Notes: generated from the sequence alone by a model not told the origin. 64,000 nucleotides of DNA from Gimesia sp. (GCA_002706765.1 PAJV01000068.1:147773-211772), one strand, 5' to 3'; counted from the first letter of the stretch, positions 8,772-18,314 are shown. Made by a program: numbers and translations.

Positions 8772-9155
8772 ATGCCTGAAATTGATATTGATGTGACTGA
8801 CACGGAATTGTCCGTACTGGAAATACTCTGGGCGCATCCGGAGGGAATTGCTGTGCGGGAGATCGTGCTGAAACTGTATGGTCGTCATGAACATTCCCTG
8901 CATGGCGGGGTGAAGAGTTTTCTCGATCGTCTGCTGGAGAAAGGCCTGGTGGCCGTTGATAAGAGTGGTTTTGCCCATCGCTTTTCCGCTGTTCTGGATC
9001 GACAGGAGTTCGTGGGACTGCAGTTAAAGAAGATGGCGGAAAGTCACTTTGGTGGTTCTCTCGCACCGATGCTGCTCTCACTGGTAGATCAGGTCAAACT
9101 GAGTGAAAAACAGCGTGCTTCGATCGAGAAAATCATCAAAAACATCAAAGATTAG
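8772..9155 (+). CDS. BlaI/MecI/CopY-family repressor
   Basis: A 127-residue winged-helix protein, the usual family length. The DNA-binding half reads ELSVLEILWAHPEGIAVREI, then a recognition helix with HSLHGGVKSFLDRLLEKGLV and a wing (KSGFAHRFSAVL). The C-terminal helical half should dimerise. BlaI proteins repress their own operon until cleaved after a signal from the M56 protease. AGGAG stands 7 bases before the ATG. The stop codon TAG overlaps a GTG of the next gene, though an ATG slightly further on is preferred. The canonical STVxT motif of the recognition helix is replaced by SLHGGVKS, which fits the different operator seen upstream. Confidence 0.88.
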   Translation: MPEIDIDVTDTELSVLEILWAHPEGIAVREIVLKLYGRHEHSLHGGVKSFLDRLLEKGLVAVDKSGFAHRFSAVLDRQEFVGLQLKKMAESHFGGSLAPMLLSLVDQVKLSEKQRASIEKIIKNIKD

Positions 9156-9166
9156 TGAGGGTACCC

Positions 9167-10636
9167 ATGAGTTATCTGATGTATTGTCTGCTCTGGAATC
9201 TGATGTTCGTAACCGTGGCGTCCGTGTTGATCTATCTGCTGGGATTCACTCGCGGTCTGCATGAACGACCGGCATTACGACATGCGCTCTGGCTGCTGGT
9301 ATTATTAAAGTTCGTGACGCCACCGCTGTTAGCGGTTCCACTGCTCCCGGCTGTGCAGGCTGAACAGCCAATGCCGCACGTTGTACCTCAGGTGGCAGTA
9401 ACAGATCGCGGGACAGAAACACCGATCCCTCCTTTTTCGGATCAATCTGCCGAGTTCTCAGTTCATCAAAGTACACGCACCAGAGACAGGAGTCTTACCG
9501 CTTCGGTGATTTCACAGATACTCGTTGGCCTGAGCTTGAGTGTGACGTTCATTATGGGAGGGCTGGCGGTGTTGCAATGGTCTCGTTTGAAAAAACTGTC
9601 AGCCCATTTTATTGAGCCAGAACATCGCCTCGCAGAAATGCTGAAACGCGTCTGCCAATCGTGCCATCTCTCGAAAACGCCAGAACTGGTTGTGGTCAAC
9701 ACGATCTGTTCTCCCATGTTGTGGGTGGGGTTCCATCGTACGACGATTATTCTGCCACAGGCATTTGCAGAAACTTTAAGTGAGGAACAGCTGCAACAGA
9801 TTCTGGCGCATGAAATTGCACATCTGGTGCGTAAGGACTATCTCTCCAGTCTGCTGGCCTTTGGCGTGATCAGTCTGTTCTGGTGGAATCCGCTGGCCTG
9901 GCTCGCACGTCGAGAAATGTTTCTGGCAGCTGAAACCTGCTGTGATGCGTTTGCAATCGCCAGGACAACAGGCTCGCGCCAGTCATATGCCCGCACACTG
10001 CTGACCGCCGTTGACTTTACTGTTCGTGATCAGTCTGTGTTGCCCGTCTGGGGGACACAGTTTGTGGAATCCCGTACTTTGGAGAGGAGAATATCGATGA
10101 TTGCCAGTTCACAAATCAAAACCGATTTAACACGTTCGCATCTGGGGGCAGTGGTCTGTCTTGGCCTGCTGGCTTTGCTGTTGGTCCCGGTTCAGGCCGA
10201 TCAGGAGCCGCTACCTCTGAAGCAGGCACCAGCTGAACGGACCCAGATCGAGAAGCTGCAGGCAAACAGACAACAACAGAAAAATGAAGCCGTTCCCCTC
10301 AATACCCGATCAGATAATCAACCGACCATTCCAGATGTCAAGCTGATTTCATGGTCGGGTGCCGAAACATCCAGCAGAGCTTATTTCTTTCAAACAGCCC
10401 AGGCTGCAGTAGCATTTGCCGGACTGGTTGAAACATTTCAGCTGGCAGAGCAGTTCCAGGTGGAAATCTCGGATACAAAACCAATGCTGGCCGATCAGGA
10501 TAAAAATTTATTTATCATGCCGGCAAACTATGCTAAACAACTGGGACTCGAAGGTGACACCTACGTATTGTTGCAAGGCACCCGCGCAGCGCACTTACAG
10601 CTGGAAGCAGTCAAGAGTGCACTACAGACGAAATGA
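9167..10636 (+). CDS. M56 (BlaR1-like) membrane metalloprotease with C-terminal sensor-like domain
   Basis: The protein has 489 residues. Helices at about 4-25, 33-55 and 115-140 precede the zinc protease core HEIAH (residues 215-219), followed by a helix and AAETCCDAFAIA, which holds the third zinc ligand. This matches BlaR1/MecR1, which cleave a BlaI-type repressor when ligand binds outside. A last membrane helix lies near residue 325-345. The region outside is not a penicillin-binding domain but a Gln-rich linker and a 100-residue alpha/beta domain (from about 388) that is repeated as a separate protein in the next gene. The ATG at 9167 has GAGG 6 bases before it. Confidence 0.9.
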   Translation: MSYLMYCLLWNLMFVTVASVLIYLLGFTRGLHERPALRHALWLLVLLKFVTPPLLAVPLLPAVQAEQPMPHVVPQVAVTDRGTETPIPPFSDQSAEFSVHQSTRTRDRSLTASVISQILVGLSLSVTFIMGGLAVLQWSRLKKLSAHFIEPEHRLAEMLKRVCQSCHLSKTPELVVVNTICSPMLWVGFHRTTIILPQAFAETLSEEQLQQILAHEIAHLVRKDYLSSLLAFGVISLFWWNPLAWLARREMFLAAETCCDAFAIARTTGSRQSYARTLLTAVDFTVRDQSVLPVWGTQFVESRTLERRISMIASSQIKTDLTRSHLGAVVCLGLLALLLVPVQADQEPLPLKQAPAERTQIEKLQANRQQQKNEAVPLNTRSDNQPTIPDVKLISWSGAETSSRAYFFQTAQAAVAFAGLVETFQLAEQFQVEISDTKPMLADQDKNLFIMPANYAKQLGLEGDTYVLLQGTRAAHLQLEAVKSALQTK

Positions 10637-10699
10637 TAAACAGGCTGCCAGTGTGGGGCCTGATAGAGTTCAGCTTACGTCATACAGGGGAGATGAAAG

Positions 10700-11173
10700 A
10701 TGGTTGTTCAAGATAGAGTCAGGTATCACCGGTTTCGACTAATGCACTTCGTTCTGGCCGTGGGGGGAACAGTTCTGCTGACAGGTCATCTGCAAGCCCA
10801 GGCGGACCGGGAATTAACAGCGGAAGAGAGTGCGAAGCCCGGGACGAGCGCTTACCACAAACCCGACATCTCAGATGCGAAACTTGTCGCCTGGGCAGTC
10901 GATAATTCAATCAGGGCTTATTACTTTGAGTCAGGTCAGCAGGCTGAGTCATTTACTGAAACGATCAAGGTGTTTCAGATTGCGACACCCTTTAAGCTGG
11001 TTTTTAGTGATATGGAACAGATGCTGGCCGACTATGACGCAAAGAAAATTGTGATGCCAACAAATTTCGCTGACCAGCTGGCGCGTAAAAATCAGGTCTT
11101 CGTATTACTGGATGGGACACGTAGACAACACGCTCAACTCGAATCGGTAATGCGAGCAGTGGGACGCCATTGA
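10700..11173 (+). CDS. Secreted stand-alone copy of the M56 protein's C-terminal domain
   Basis: The protein has 157 residues. A basic start and a hydrophobic stretch (LMHFVLAVGGTVLLTGHLQA) form a signal peptide. The mature part from about residue 48 aligns end to end with the last 100 residues of the preceding protease: both have IxDxKLxxW, RAYxF, a VFQIA/TFQLA helix, SDxxxMLAD, MPxNxAxQL and VxLLxGTRxxHxQLE. By eye about 35-40 percent of positions are identical. It is probably the third gene of the BlaI/M56 operon, 63 bases downstream. GGGGAG precedes the ATG at 10700. A plausible role is to bind the same ligand or compete with the sensor. Function unknown. Confidence 0.75.
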   Translation: MVVQDRVRYHRFRLMHFVLAVGGTVLLTGHLQAQADRELTAEESAKPGTSAYHKPDISDAKLVAWAVDNSIRAYYFESGQQAESFTETIKVFQIATPFKLVFSDMEQMLADYDAKKIVMPTNFADQLARKNQVFVLLDGTRRQHAQLESVMRAVGRH

Positions 11174-11281
11174 GGCACCTTTCACCAGACGCAGGAATCC
11201 AGTCACTGGAAAGCCGAATGCGGGAGCGTCGAGCAGACGGCTTTTCAGTTTTAGATGCCGTCACGGAATTCTAAGGTCAGT

Positions 11282-11818
11282 TCAGAACGACTCCCGAAGC
11301 ATGCTGTCAATCTGACTCACCGTATTCCAGTTTCTGGCAGTGACGGGAACGCCCAGGCAGGCTTCTACTTTGGCTGCCAGTTTCGAGCGACCGATGCCGT
11401 CCGGCGCATGCAGGTAGAAGACTTTGTCCTGCAGATGAAACTGTTCCGATCTGGTTTGCAGTGCGTGCAGCTTTTCCAGATCCGGTTTGCGGGGAACAGT
11501 GTCCAGGAAGAAAAAATGCAACGCCTTGCCGTTTTTCACCGGGAAGGGATTTTTCTCCATTGCTGACTGTAATTCCTCAGTGCCAAGTAAAATGACATGG
11601 GGCTCGAATCCGTGCGTTTCTCCGATGCGGACGCTGATTTCTTTTGCCATTTTGCCGATCTGTTTTTTTCGTGATTGAAAAATGACATTACCGCTCTGGA
11701 TATAGGTCCGAATCGACTGGTATCCCAGTTCTTCCAGCAGCGCAGTCAGTTCTTTCATCGGCAGGCGATTTTTCCCGCCGACGTTGATGCCACGAAAGAA
11801 CGCAATAAACGTATTCAC
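11282..11818 (-). CDS. DUF1697 family protein
   Basis: The protein has 178 residues, the usual length of the family. It opens with FIAFFRGINVGGKNRLPMKE, followed by LEELGYQSIRTYIQSGNVIF, the signature of DUF1697. The middle holds KNPFPVKNGKALHFFFLD, and the tail ends in ARNWNTVSQIDSML, also typical. The family is cytoplasmic and has no established biochemical function. It is convergent with the BlaI/M56 operon and separated from it by about 110 bases. No operon partner is evident. Confidence 0.92.
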   Translation of the reverse strand: MNTFIAFFRGINVGGKNRLPMKELTALLEELGYQSIRTYIQSGNVIFQSRKKQIGKMAKEISVRIGETHGFEPHVILLGTEELQSAMEKNPFPVKNGKALHFFFLDTVPRKPDLEKLHALQTRSEQFHLQDKVFYLHAPDGIGRSKLAAKVEACLGVPVTARNWNTVSQIDSMLRESF

Positions 11819-11864
11819 GGAGTTTCCTGTCTTTGATGGATGTCAGTTTCTGAAATTCGGGGAG

Positions 11865-12590
11865 TCAGGATTTTGACTTTTTGAGTTTTTCAGAAGGTCC
11901 GATCGTAAGTTTATATTCATCCTCCATGATGATTGCTTCGGAGAACCATCGTATTTCACTTAGCCATTTGATCACATAAGGTTCAACTTTTTGATGAGAC
12001 ACTTTAAAAAGAGCACCGATGATTAAACCGATAAAAGAACAGAAAGTTAACACGGCTGCAAAAATAGGATCCATCAAAAAAACAAAAATCAGAAGTGCGA
12101 TGAACAGTATCGTGACACTGATGGCAACAATCCGTTTTTTGAAACGGGAATTATTGCGATCTGATTCAAATGCATGATAACAATCAGTGCATAATAACAG
12201 CGGGAATGCGTGATTTTCCCAGAACTCGGTTGCAGCGGCTATTTCAAGTACGATGCCTCCCGTGATTGACGGGCGAATACCACCATCATGGTCCATCTCC
12301 CGTTTGACCAGAACATTAAAATCGACGGGGGTCCCATAAGCCGCGTTAACTTCATCACAGTGATGACAGACTCCGTCAAAAGGCGGCTCTTTGTTCTGCA
12401 GAGTGCGGTTGATCTTTTCGATGGGGCGTATTAGCGGATAGGGATCCCCCGAAGATTCCTGCAGGGTGATCGTGTCCGGTATTCTGACGCTACGGTGGCA
12501 CGAGTGACAGGCCTTATCGGTCCCCGCCTCATGCAGGGCTACACGAACCTGAGTACCACACGCACATTCCACAAAATATTTTTCTGCCAT
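11865..12590 (-). CDS. Membrane protein with N-terminal zinc-ribbon-like cysteines
   Basis: The protein has 241 residues. It opens with two cysteine knuckles (CACGTQV and CHSCHRSVRIPD), the pattern of a zinc ribbon. A second pair, CHHCDE and LCTDCYHAFE, lies further on. Two hydrophobic helices follow at about 150-170 and 175-198 (VAISVTILFIALLIFVFLMD, IFAAVLTFCSFIGLIIGALF), then a basic C-terminal tail in the cytoplasm. No enzyme motif is visible. It may be co-transcribed with the amidotransferase gene upstream (gap of 21 bases). I do not recognise the family. Confidence 0.7.
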   Translation of the reverse strand: MAEKYFVECACGTQVRVALHEAGTDKACHSCHRSVRIPDTITLQESSGDPYPLIRPIEKINRTLQNKEPPFDGVCHHCDEVNAAYGTPVDFNVLVKREMDHDGGIRPSITGGIVLEIAAATEFWENHAFPLLLCTDCYHAFESDRNNSRFKKRIVAISVTILFIALLIFVFLMDPIFAAVLTFCSFIGLIIGALFKVSHQKVEPYVIKWLSEIRWFSEAIIMEDEYKLTIGPSEKLKKSKS

Positions 12591-12611
12591 GTTTCATTTC
12601 CCTGATTTGGT

Positions 12612-13433
12612 TCAGATGATCTCGGGTTGAAATGCGGTGACGGTGGCTACTCCCGATTCTACTGTAAGAATCGATGATTCGGGCACTTCTTTCCAGTGGT
12701 GCGTTAAATCGTCCAGTGGCTCTGAGACGACGATAACCGCCTCATCGGGGAGAGATGCATACGTGCCATCCAGGTCATGCAGTGCGCGCAGGTGGCTGCT
12801 GTGATACAGAGTGCGGGACTGGGAATGACTCGAATAGCGGACTGCCCAGATCCGTTCTCCATCCGAGACGCAGGCACTGAAGTAGATGGCGCCTTCAATC
12901 CCGGCTGCCTGGCGGGCCTGTTCGACATGACCGATTGTTCTGGCAAGTGCCTGGGGAGCATCATCTTTTAACCCGAACGTCAGCGCCAGGTAGAACAAAA
13001 GTTCCGAATCGGTAGAACCTTCAATCGCCAGGAACAGACCGGGATCGACGTCAAACAGCAGCTGACGTTTGAGTGAATGAAATTCGGGGATCGAGCCATT
13101 ATGTTGAAACAGCCAGTTCTGGTAATTGAAGGGATGGCAGTTGGTGTTCTGAACCGGCGTGCCTGTTGAGGCCCGGACATGAGAGAGGAACAGGCCCGAG
13201 TGAATGTGTTCTGCCAGATGCAGAAAGTTCGTATCATTCCAGGCCGGATGCGTGTCGCGATAGACGCCAGGCGTCGGATCATCTCCATACCAGCCCACGC
13301 CGAATCCATCGCCGTTGAGACTTTCCACGTTCTGCGTGGCATGACGACTCTGATCGATCAGCGAATGATTGGGGCGGGTCAATACATCACTCAGTCGGAG
13401 TGAAGGACCGGAATAAGCGAGCCAGCGGCACAT
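12612..13433 (-). CDS. Class II glutamine amidotransferase (YafJ/EgtC type)
   Basis: The protein has 273 residues. The Ntn-type catalytic cysteine is residue 2 (MCRWLAYSGP), exposed by removal of Met1. Conserved elements follow: NGDGFGVGWYGD, LSHVRASTG and NCHPFNYQNWLFQHNGSIPE, which form the glutamine pocket and oxyanion hole. It matches the YafJ/EgtC group, which hydrolyse gamma-glutamyl amides. No ergothioneine genes (EgtB, EgtD) are nearby, so an EgtC role is not supported and the substrate is unknown. Probably upstream partner of the cysteine-knuckle membrane gene. Confidence 0.92.
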   Translation of the reverse strand: MCRWLAYSGPSLRLSDVLTRPNHSLIDQSRHATQNVESLNGDGFGVGWYGDDPTPGVYRDTHPAWNDTNFLHLAEHIHSGLFLSHVRASTGTPVQNTNCHPFNYQNWLFQHNGSIPEFHSLKRQLLFDVDPGLFLAIEGSTDSELLFYLALTFGLKDDAPQALARTIGHVEQARQAAGIEGAIYFSACVSDGERIWAVRYSSHSQSRTLYHSSHLRALHDLDGTYASLPDEAVIVVSEPLDDLTHHWKEVPESSILTVESGVATVTAFQPEII

Positions 13434-13507
13434 GCGAAAATCTTTCCCTGATTCGAATAAAATATAGATGAAGCAAATCTGATTTATGGTGATGAATTTG
13501 TCAATGA

Positions 13508-14149
13508 TCAGGGAGATGCTGCCTTCACCTCGACGTATCGTACCATCTTCTCAGCCTCTTCGGTCCCGAAGATTAAGACCACCTGCTCAAACAGGTTATG
13601 CCGGGTGATTGCATTGGGGACAGTACCAACCAGGTAGACCTGGGCTGCTGAGGAATATTCTGTCCGGAGCTCAGGATATTTACCGGCGGCAAGCAGACCT
13701 TCGAGTTTTTCTATTTTTTGGGTTGTTAGTCGGCGTGTCGATTGCAGTTCTTCCGTAATGGCTCCGATTACGAATGCAATAACACTGCAGAAAATCGTCA
13801 AAATGAGGGTGGCTGAAATCCAGCTCACGATCGGGATCCAGGATCGTCTGGCAGGTAGCGCTGTTAGTTGTTTTTCTGGAGTCGTTTCCGCTGTGGTCTG
13901 CTTGTGCTCATGTATTGCTGACCAGGCAAGTGCTCCGAGAGCAATGAGCAGCCCGACCCCGGTTCCCTGGGTGACCCCTAATCGAATGCCGCCGATAAAA
14001 GGATTAATTCGAGTAGCCTGCCCGGAGTAGAATACGGAATCATAATAGTTCGGAAAGAATATACTGATCATCAGACCGGCGAGACCACCCAGAAAGGCAA
14101 AGGTAACACAGCTGAGTAAGACGGTCCAGAAAGATTCTTTCGCTGTCAT
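13508..14149 (-). CDS. Membrane protein of unknown function
   Basis: The protein has 213 residues with three hydrophobic helices at about 8-30, 55-75 and 102-128. The loop between the second and third is charged (HEHKQTTAETTPEKQ). The C-terminal 80 residues are outside the membrane and hold a predicted coil (TRRLTTQKIEKLEGLLAAG), then an alpha/beta segment VYLVGTVPNAITRHNLFEQV. That segment resembles the small BON/heavy-metal-type fold in outline only. No family recognised. Confidence 0.65.
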   Translation of the reverse strand: MTAKESFWTVLLSCVTFAFLGGLAGLMISIFFPNYYDSVFYSGQATRINPFIGGIRLGVTQGTGVGLLIALGALAWSAIHEHKQTTAETTPEKQLTALPARRSWIPIVSWISATLILTIFCSVIAFVIGAITEELQSTRRLTTQKIEKLEGLLAAGKYPELRTEYSSAAQVYLVGTVPNAITRHNLFEQVVLIFGTEEAEKMVRYVEVKAASP

Positions 14150-14348
14150 GTTTCTGGTATCCCCACAGTGAAGGGCCGAGTCCGTAAGACAATTCTAATG
14201 AAACTAAATTAACGGAGCAACTAAATACTTGCGGGATCAGCGAGATCATTAGACAGCAGCATCCAGAGACTGGTATATTGGAAGTCTCAAACCATCACCG
14301 GTTTCTGTTCCCCTTCGGAGACTCCTGTTTTAGAAAGATCATCACACC

Positions 14349-15914
14349 ATGAGTTCGCATTTTATCCGCTCGCTGCGACTGGCTGTTGTTTTCTGCCTCG
14401 CGCTGGTTCTCAGTGCCGACCGTTTACAGGCTGCCAACTTGCAAAACCAGCCGGTCAAGCCTCCGAATATTGTCGTTTTTCTCGTGGATGATATGGGGGT
14501 GATGGATACTTCAGTTCCCTTTTTGACTGACGCCGCGGGAAAACCCAAACGCTATCCGTTGAACGATTATTATATTACCCCCAGCATGGAACGACTGGCG
14601 AAGCAGGGAATCCGCTTCAATCATTTTTACGCGATGAGTGTCTGCTCGCCCACGCGCATTTCGATTATGTCGGGTCAGAATGCCGCCCGGCATCATGCGA
14701 CTAACTGGATCAACCCTCGAAAAAATAATGCCGGCCCCCAGGGGCCACCTGACTGGAACTGGGAAGGTCTGAAGAAGGATGATGTCACCTTACCGCGTCT
14801 GCTGGCGAAAGGCGGTTACCGTACGATTCATGTGGGAAAAGGGCACTTCGGGGCAGACGGTTTTCCCGGGGCTGAACCACTCAACATTGGCTTTGATGTC
14901 AATATTGCGGGTTCCTCATTTGGGGCACCGGGCAGTTACTATGGCATGAAGAAATTTGGCCTGGGAACCAGGCGGTCCCATCATGCGGTGCCGCATCTGG
15001 AGAAATATCACGATACTGACATCTTCCTGACCGAAGCATTAACGCTCGAAGCCAATGTCACTCTGGCGGAAACGATCAAAACCGATCAGCCTTTCTTTCT
15101 TTATATGGCGCACTACGCGGTGCATGCGCCCTTTGACAGCGATCCGCGGTTTGCCGCCCATTATCAGGATTCCGGTAAACCAGCGCCGGCGCAGGCGTTT
15201 GCCACTCTGATTGAAGGGATGGACAAATCGCTGGGCGATATTCTGAATCAACTGAATGAACTGGGAGTGGCTGAAAACACGTTGATCTTTTTCCTCGGAG
15301 ATAACGGCTCCGATGCACCGCTCGGACATCAGCATGACGTCGCGTGTGCCGCTCCGCTGCGAGGCAAGAAAGGGGCGCATTATGAAGGGGGAATGCGCGT
15401 GCCTTTCATCGCTGCCTGGGCCAAACCGGACCCGTCGAATCCCAATCAGAAACTGCTGCCCATCCCGCAGGATGCACTGCAGACCCAGATCGCTGCCGTG
15501 CATGATCTGTTCCCGACGATACTGAAAGTGACCGATGTCAAACCGCCCCAGGGTTATATCGTGGATGGACAACCACTCAATAAATTGCTCATCGGCAAGT
15601 CAGATGAAGCACATCGCGACACGTTTCTGATGCATTATCCTCATTCGCCGCACCGCAGTAATTACTTTACGGTCTACCGCGACGGCGACTGGAAAATCAT
15701 CTATCACTACGTTCCCTCACCAGATTCTGAAGACTCGCATTATCAACTGTACAATCTCGCGAAAGATCCTTTCGAACAGCATAATCTGGCTGAATCAGAA
15801 CCGAAACAGCTCAAGCAGATGATGCAGGCGCTGATTGACAGTATGGAACAGCATGCAGCGCTCTACCCCGTGACCAAAGAGGGTAACAAGCCGATGAAGC
15901 CGAAAATGCCCTGA
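14349..15914 (+). CDS. Exported sulfatase (type I, formylglycine)
   Basis: The protein has 521 residues with a signal peptide ending about residue 27. Type I sulfatase features are present: NIVVFLVDDMG (calcium-binding Asp pair), the CSPTR activation motif at Cys99 that is converted to formylglycine, the VGKGHFG lysine/histidine segment and FFLGDNGSDAP with the second metal site. A C-terminal subdomain includes YRDGDWKIIYHY. It would hydrolyse sulfate esters in the periplasm or outside, and a formylglycine-generating enzyme elsewhere in the genome would be needed. The substrate cannot be told from sequence. The gene stands alone. Confidence 0.95.
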   Translation: MSSHFIRSLRLAVVFCLALVLSADRLQAANLQNQPVKPPNIVVFLVDDMGVMDTSVPFLTDAAGKPKRYPLNDYYITPSMERLAKQGIRFNHFYAMSVCSPTRISIMSGQNAARHHATNWINPRKNNAGPQGPPDWNWEGLKKDDVTLPRLLAKGGYRTIHVGKGHFGADGFPGAEPLNIGFDVNIAGSSFGAPGSYYGMKKFGLGTRRSHHAVPHLEKYHDTDIFLTEALTLEANVTLAETIKTDQPFFLYMAHYAVHAPFDSDPRFAAHYQDSGKPAPAQAFATLIEGMDKSLGDILNQLNELGVAENTLIFFLGDNGSDAPLGHQHDVACAAPLRGKKGAHYEGGMRVPFIAAWAKPDPSNPNQKLLPIPQDALQTQIAAVHDLFPTILKVTDVKPPQGYIVDGQPLNKLLIGKSDEAHRDTFLMHYPHSPHRSNYFTVYRDGDWKIIYHYVPSPDSEDSHYQLYNLAKDPFEQHNLAESEPKQLKQMMQALIDSMEQHAALYPVTKEGNKPMKPKMP

Positions 15915-15938
15915 GAATCGCGTCTGAACTGCCTGGGT

Positions 15939-17555
15939 TTACCGACTGCCGGGGGGCTGATTATCTGGCTCATTTGCTGGTGCTTCAGTCAGTTGAGTAA
16001 ACAGGGAAGGAGACCCGTTTGCTTCAAACTGCAGCGGCGGTAATGTGATTTTTTCCGGGATGCGTTGAAAGGCGTCTGTCGGGTTCGTTGTTTTGAAAAA
16101 GTCAGTCAGGTATTCCAGGAACCGGGGATCGAAACTCGCAGCATGGTGAAGGGCCGCGTGAGTTCCCCCCTGGACCGTAATCAGGTGACCGCGGGGGAAA
16201 TAGATCAGCAATTCCTGCGCATTTTCTATGGGGGTTGAGCGATCGAGCGTGCCGTGTATTAACAATACAGGGGTCTCGTACTCTTTGAACTGTCGAAACG
16301 CATCACTGACCGTTGGCGTCGGGGTGACAGCTTGTGTCGCTGTATAAAGCAGATTCACATCACCCAGCCAGCGGTGGGCTTCTTCTTTCTCAAGCAGTTT
16401 CAGACGTTGGTCGGTAATTCCCAGGCTGTTGTCAACCAGGGTCAGCAGTAGAGGATGCTGCGTCAAATCAGGACGATCGTCGATGATTTTCGCTGCCAGG
16501 TACTGATAATCTTCCTGATAGAGTTCCAGCACCATCTTGGGCCATAATTCGAGCAGTCGACGGGAATGGACCGACGAATTTAAAATGGGACGCCGCAGGT
16601 AATAACGAACGTCATCTGCCCCGATGACAATCTCTGCTGCGCCTCCTCGACGAGGATGCCGACCGCGCACGCGTACTGGTTCTTTCTCCAGTTTTGTTAT
16701 TACAGCCTTCAGTGCGCCCAGCAGCCCGACTTCGGGTAACTTGATACTTGTGGAATCCCGGGCTTGTGCTTCAACTTTCTCAAAGACATTCCAGATTCCG
16801 TTGGGACTGTCATAAGTATGATTGAGCGGTTCTACACCGGAAAGCAGCATTCGCTCTACATGTTGCGGGTACTGATTCAGATAGGCCAGAGCCCATTGTG
16901 AGCCGAAGCTGCCTCCGCGAAAGGCAATCTGTTCATAACCATGCGCCAGCCGAATCGCTTCCACATCATCGACAAGATGTTGAATATCATAACCTTTCAG
17001 ATCGAACTGCAGATCCTGGCAGATGCGGATCGTTTTTTGAAATCCCTTGGACATTCGCTGCGCTGTTTTGTCGAAGGACATGGGCTCCAGCCGTTTCCCC
17101 GGCTGAGCGAACCACATCTCAGGCAACTGCTGAACTCCCGGTACATGACTGTTACCGCGCTGGTTTACAATGACAACATCACGAAACTGGTTGTAGGCAC
17201 GCATTTCAGCATATTTGTTATAACGTTTCTGCTTTAATCCTTCTGTAATCTGTTCCACAGTCACCGCTTCACCCGGGCCGCCTGGCAGGAAGAAAACAGG
17301 CGGCTGTCCGGAAGGCTCGCGGGCGGGGAACCGAATATAATGGACGGTGATGTGACGACTGCTGGCAGCGGTCCGGTTTTCAGGGACCACAATCAAGGCT
17401 ACTTCTCCCCGTAACTGCGCACCAATCTGGCAAGGCTGAGTAAGAATGCTACCCACAGCAGGCGCACTCTGCGCATGCACATTGGTTACAGGGGAGTGGA
17501 AACCAATCCAGGCAATCAACAGAAGTAAAGAGAACCTCGCTCTAAGTTCAAACAT
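15939..17555 (-). CDS. Secreted alpha/beta hydrolase, TAP-like (proline-iminopeptidase type)
   Basis: The protein has 538 residues with a leader ending near residue 29 (VTNVHAQS). It has the oxyanion HG-equivalent FFLPGGPGEAVT, nucleophile motif GGSFGS with Ser216, an Asp in HGTLDRSTPIENA and the catalytic His in GGTHAALHH. A large helical lid lies between. The order fits the tripeptidyl-aminopeptidase/proline iminopeptidase group of S33 peptidases, which clip N-terminal residues from peptides. Peptidase rather than esterase activity is inferred. It is convergent with the sulfatase at 14349 (24 bases apart) and not in an operon. Confidence 0.88.
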   Translation of the reverse strand: MFELRARFSLLLLIAWIGFHSPVTNVHAQSAPAVGSILTQPCQIGAQLRGEVALIVVPENRTAASSRHITVHYIRFPAREPSGQPPVFFLPGGPGEAVTVEQITEGLKQKRYNKYAEMRAYNQFRDVVIVNQRGNSHVPGVQQLPEMWFAQPGKRLEPMSFDKTAQRMSKGFQKTIRICQDLQFDLKGYDIQHLVDDVEAIRLAHGYEQIAFRGGSFGSQWALAYLNQYPQHVERMLLSGVEPLNHTYDSPNGIWNVFEKVEAQARDSTSIKLPEVGLLGALKAVITKLEKEPVRVRGRHPRRGGAAEIVIGADDVRYYLRRPILNSSVHSRRLLELWPKMVLELYQEDYQYLAAKIIDDRPDLTQHPLLLTLVDNSLGITDQRLKLLEKEEAHRWLGDVNLLYTATQAVTPTPTVSDAFRQFKEYETPVLLIHGTLDRSTPIENAQELLIYFPRGHLITVQGGTHAALHHAASFDPRFLEYLTDFFKTTNPTDAFQRIPEKITLPPLQFEANGSPSLFTQLTEAPANEPDNQPPGSR

Positions 17556-17754
17556 TCAAGCAATCCTGAAATCAAGATAGAATTCGCAGATTCATCTTAA
17601 CGCAGATTCTGCCTTGGTGCCAGAATTATCTTTACGGGGCAGGGGGGACGACAATAGAGCGGTTTCGACTTTTTTGTATATGTTCAGTTTGGTAACCGGT
17701 AACAGCAGAAATCGACAATTGAGTGTAGTGATAGAAGTTTCATCCAGTCTGATT

Positions 17755-18207
17755 TTACGAATCCTGTAGAGCAATCTCTCGCAGATGGGTACAGTCGGGA
17801 TCACCTTCTACACGCTTGAAGCCCAAGACGCGATAAAAAGCATCGGCTTTCGGCGTATGAGTGCGGAGCCGCAGTTGATTGAACACACCAGGGCAGAGGT
17901 TTTGAATCTCGGTGACCAGCAGGCGTCCGACACCGTGGCGTCGACTGTCTTGAGAAACATATAACCGTCTGACCCGGCCCACGCGGTCATTGTGGCTATA
18001 CGGATCGCGGTTCAAACCACATACTCCCACCACCTGACGCTTCTGCAGCGCCAGCAATAACGTTTCGCCGGACTGGTCGAAACGATTGGTTCCCGCGCGC
18101 CATTCCTGTTGCAGGCGATCAACGATGTGAAATCCTTCTGCCCGGGCTGCGCAGGCCAGTAAATCTAACTGATCGGGATGTTTCAGTTCCTGCAGTGAGA
18201 TCAACAT
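17755..18207 (-). CDS. GNAT-family N-acetyltransferase
   Basis: The protein has 150 residues. It carries the acetyl-CoA-binding motif A of GNAT enzymes, RRLYVSQDSRRHGVGRLLV (Q/RxxGxG/A), and the following helix and strand (LRLRTHTPKADAFYRVLGF), which includes the FY pair typical of motif B. It is a single-domain cytoplasmic enzyme. The acceptor is unknown and no neighbour hints at it. The first ATG is used. A 200-base gap with no credible gene separates it from the hydrolase at 17555. Confidence 0.88.
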   Translation of the reverse strand: MLISLQELKHPDQLDLLACAARAEGFHIVDRLQQEWRAGTNRFDQSGETLLLALQKRQVVGVCGLNRDPYSHNDRVGRVRRLYVSQDSRRHGVGRLLVTEIQNLCPGVFNQLRLRTHTPKADAFYRVLGFKRVEGDPDCTHLREIALQDS

Positions 18208-18314
18208 TAATCAGTTCCTGAATGATTCCCTGTCAATTGTCACAAGATACAAACACTTCTCAAATTAAGGACGCTGATGTATTGGTTTTGACCTTCGATA
18301 ATTGAATGGTTCCG

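Noticed and set aside
17592-17804. Small minus-strand frame before the hydrolase gene
   Set aside because: No ribosome site, overlaps the GNAT stop and has no recognisable pattern.
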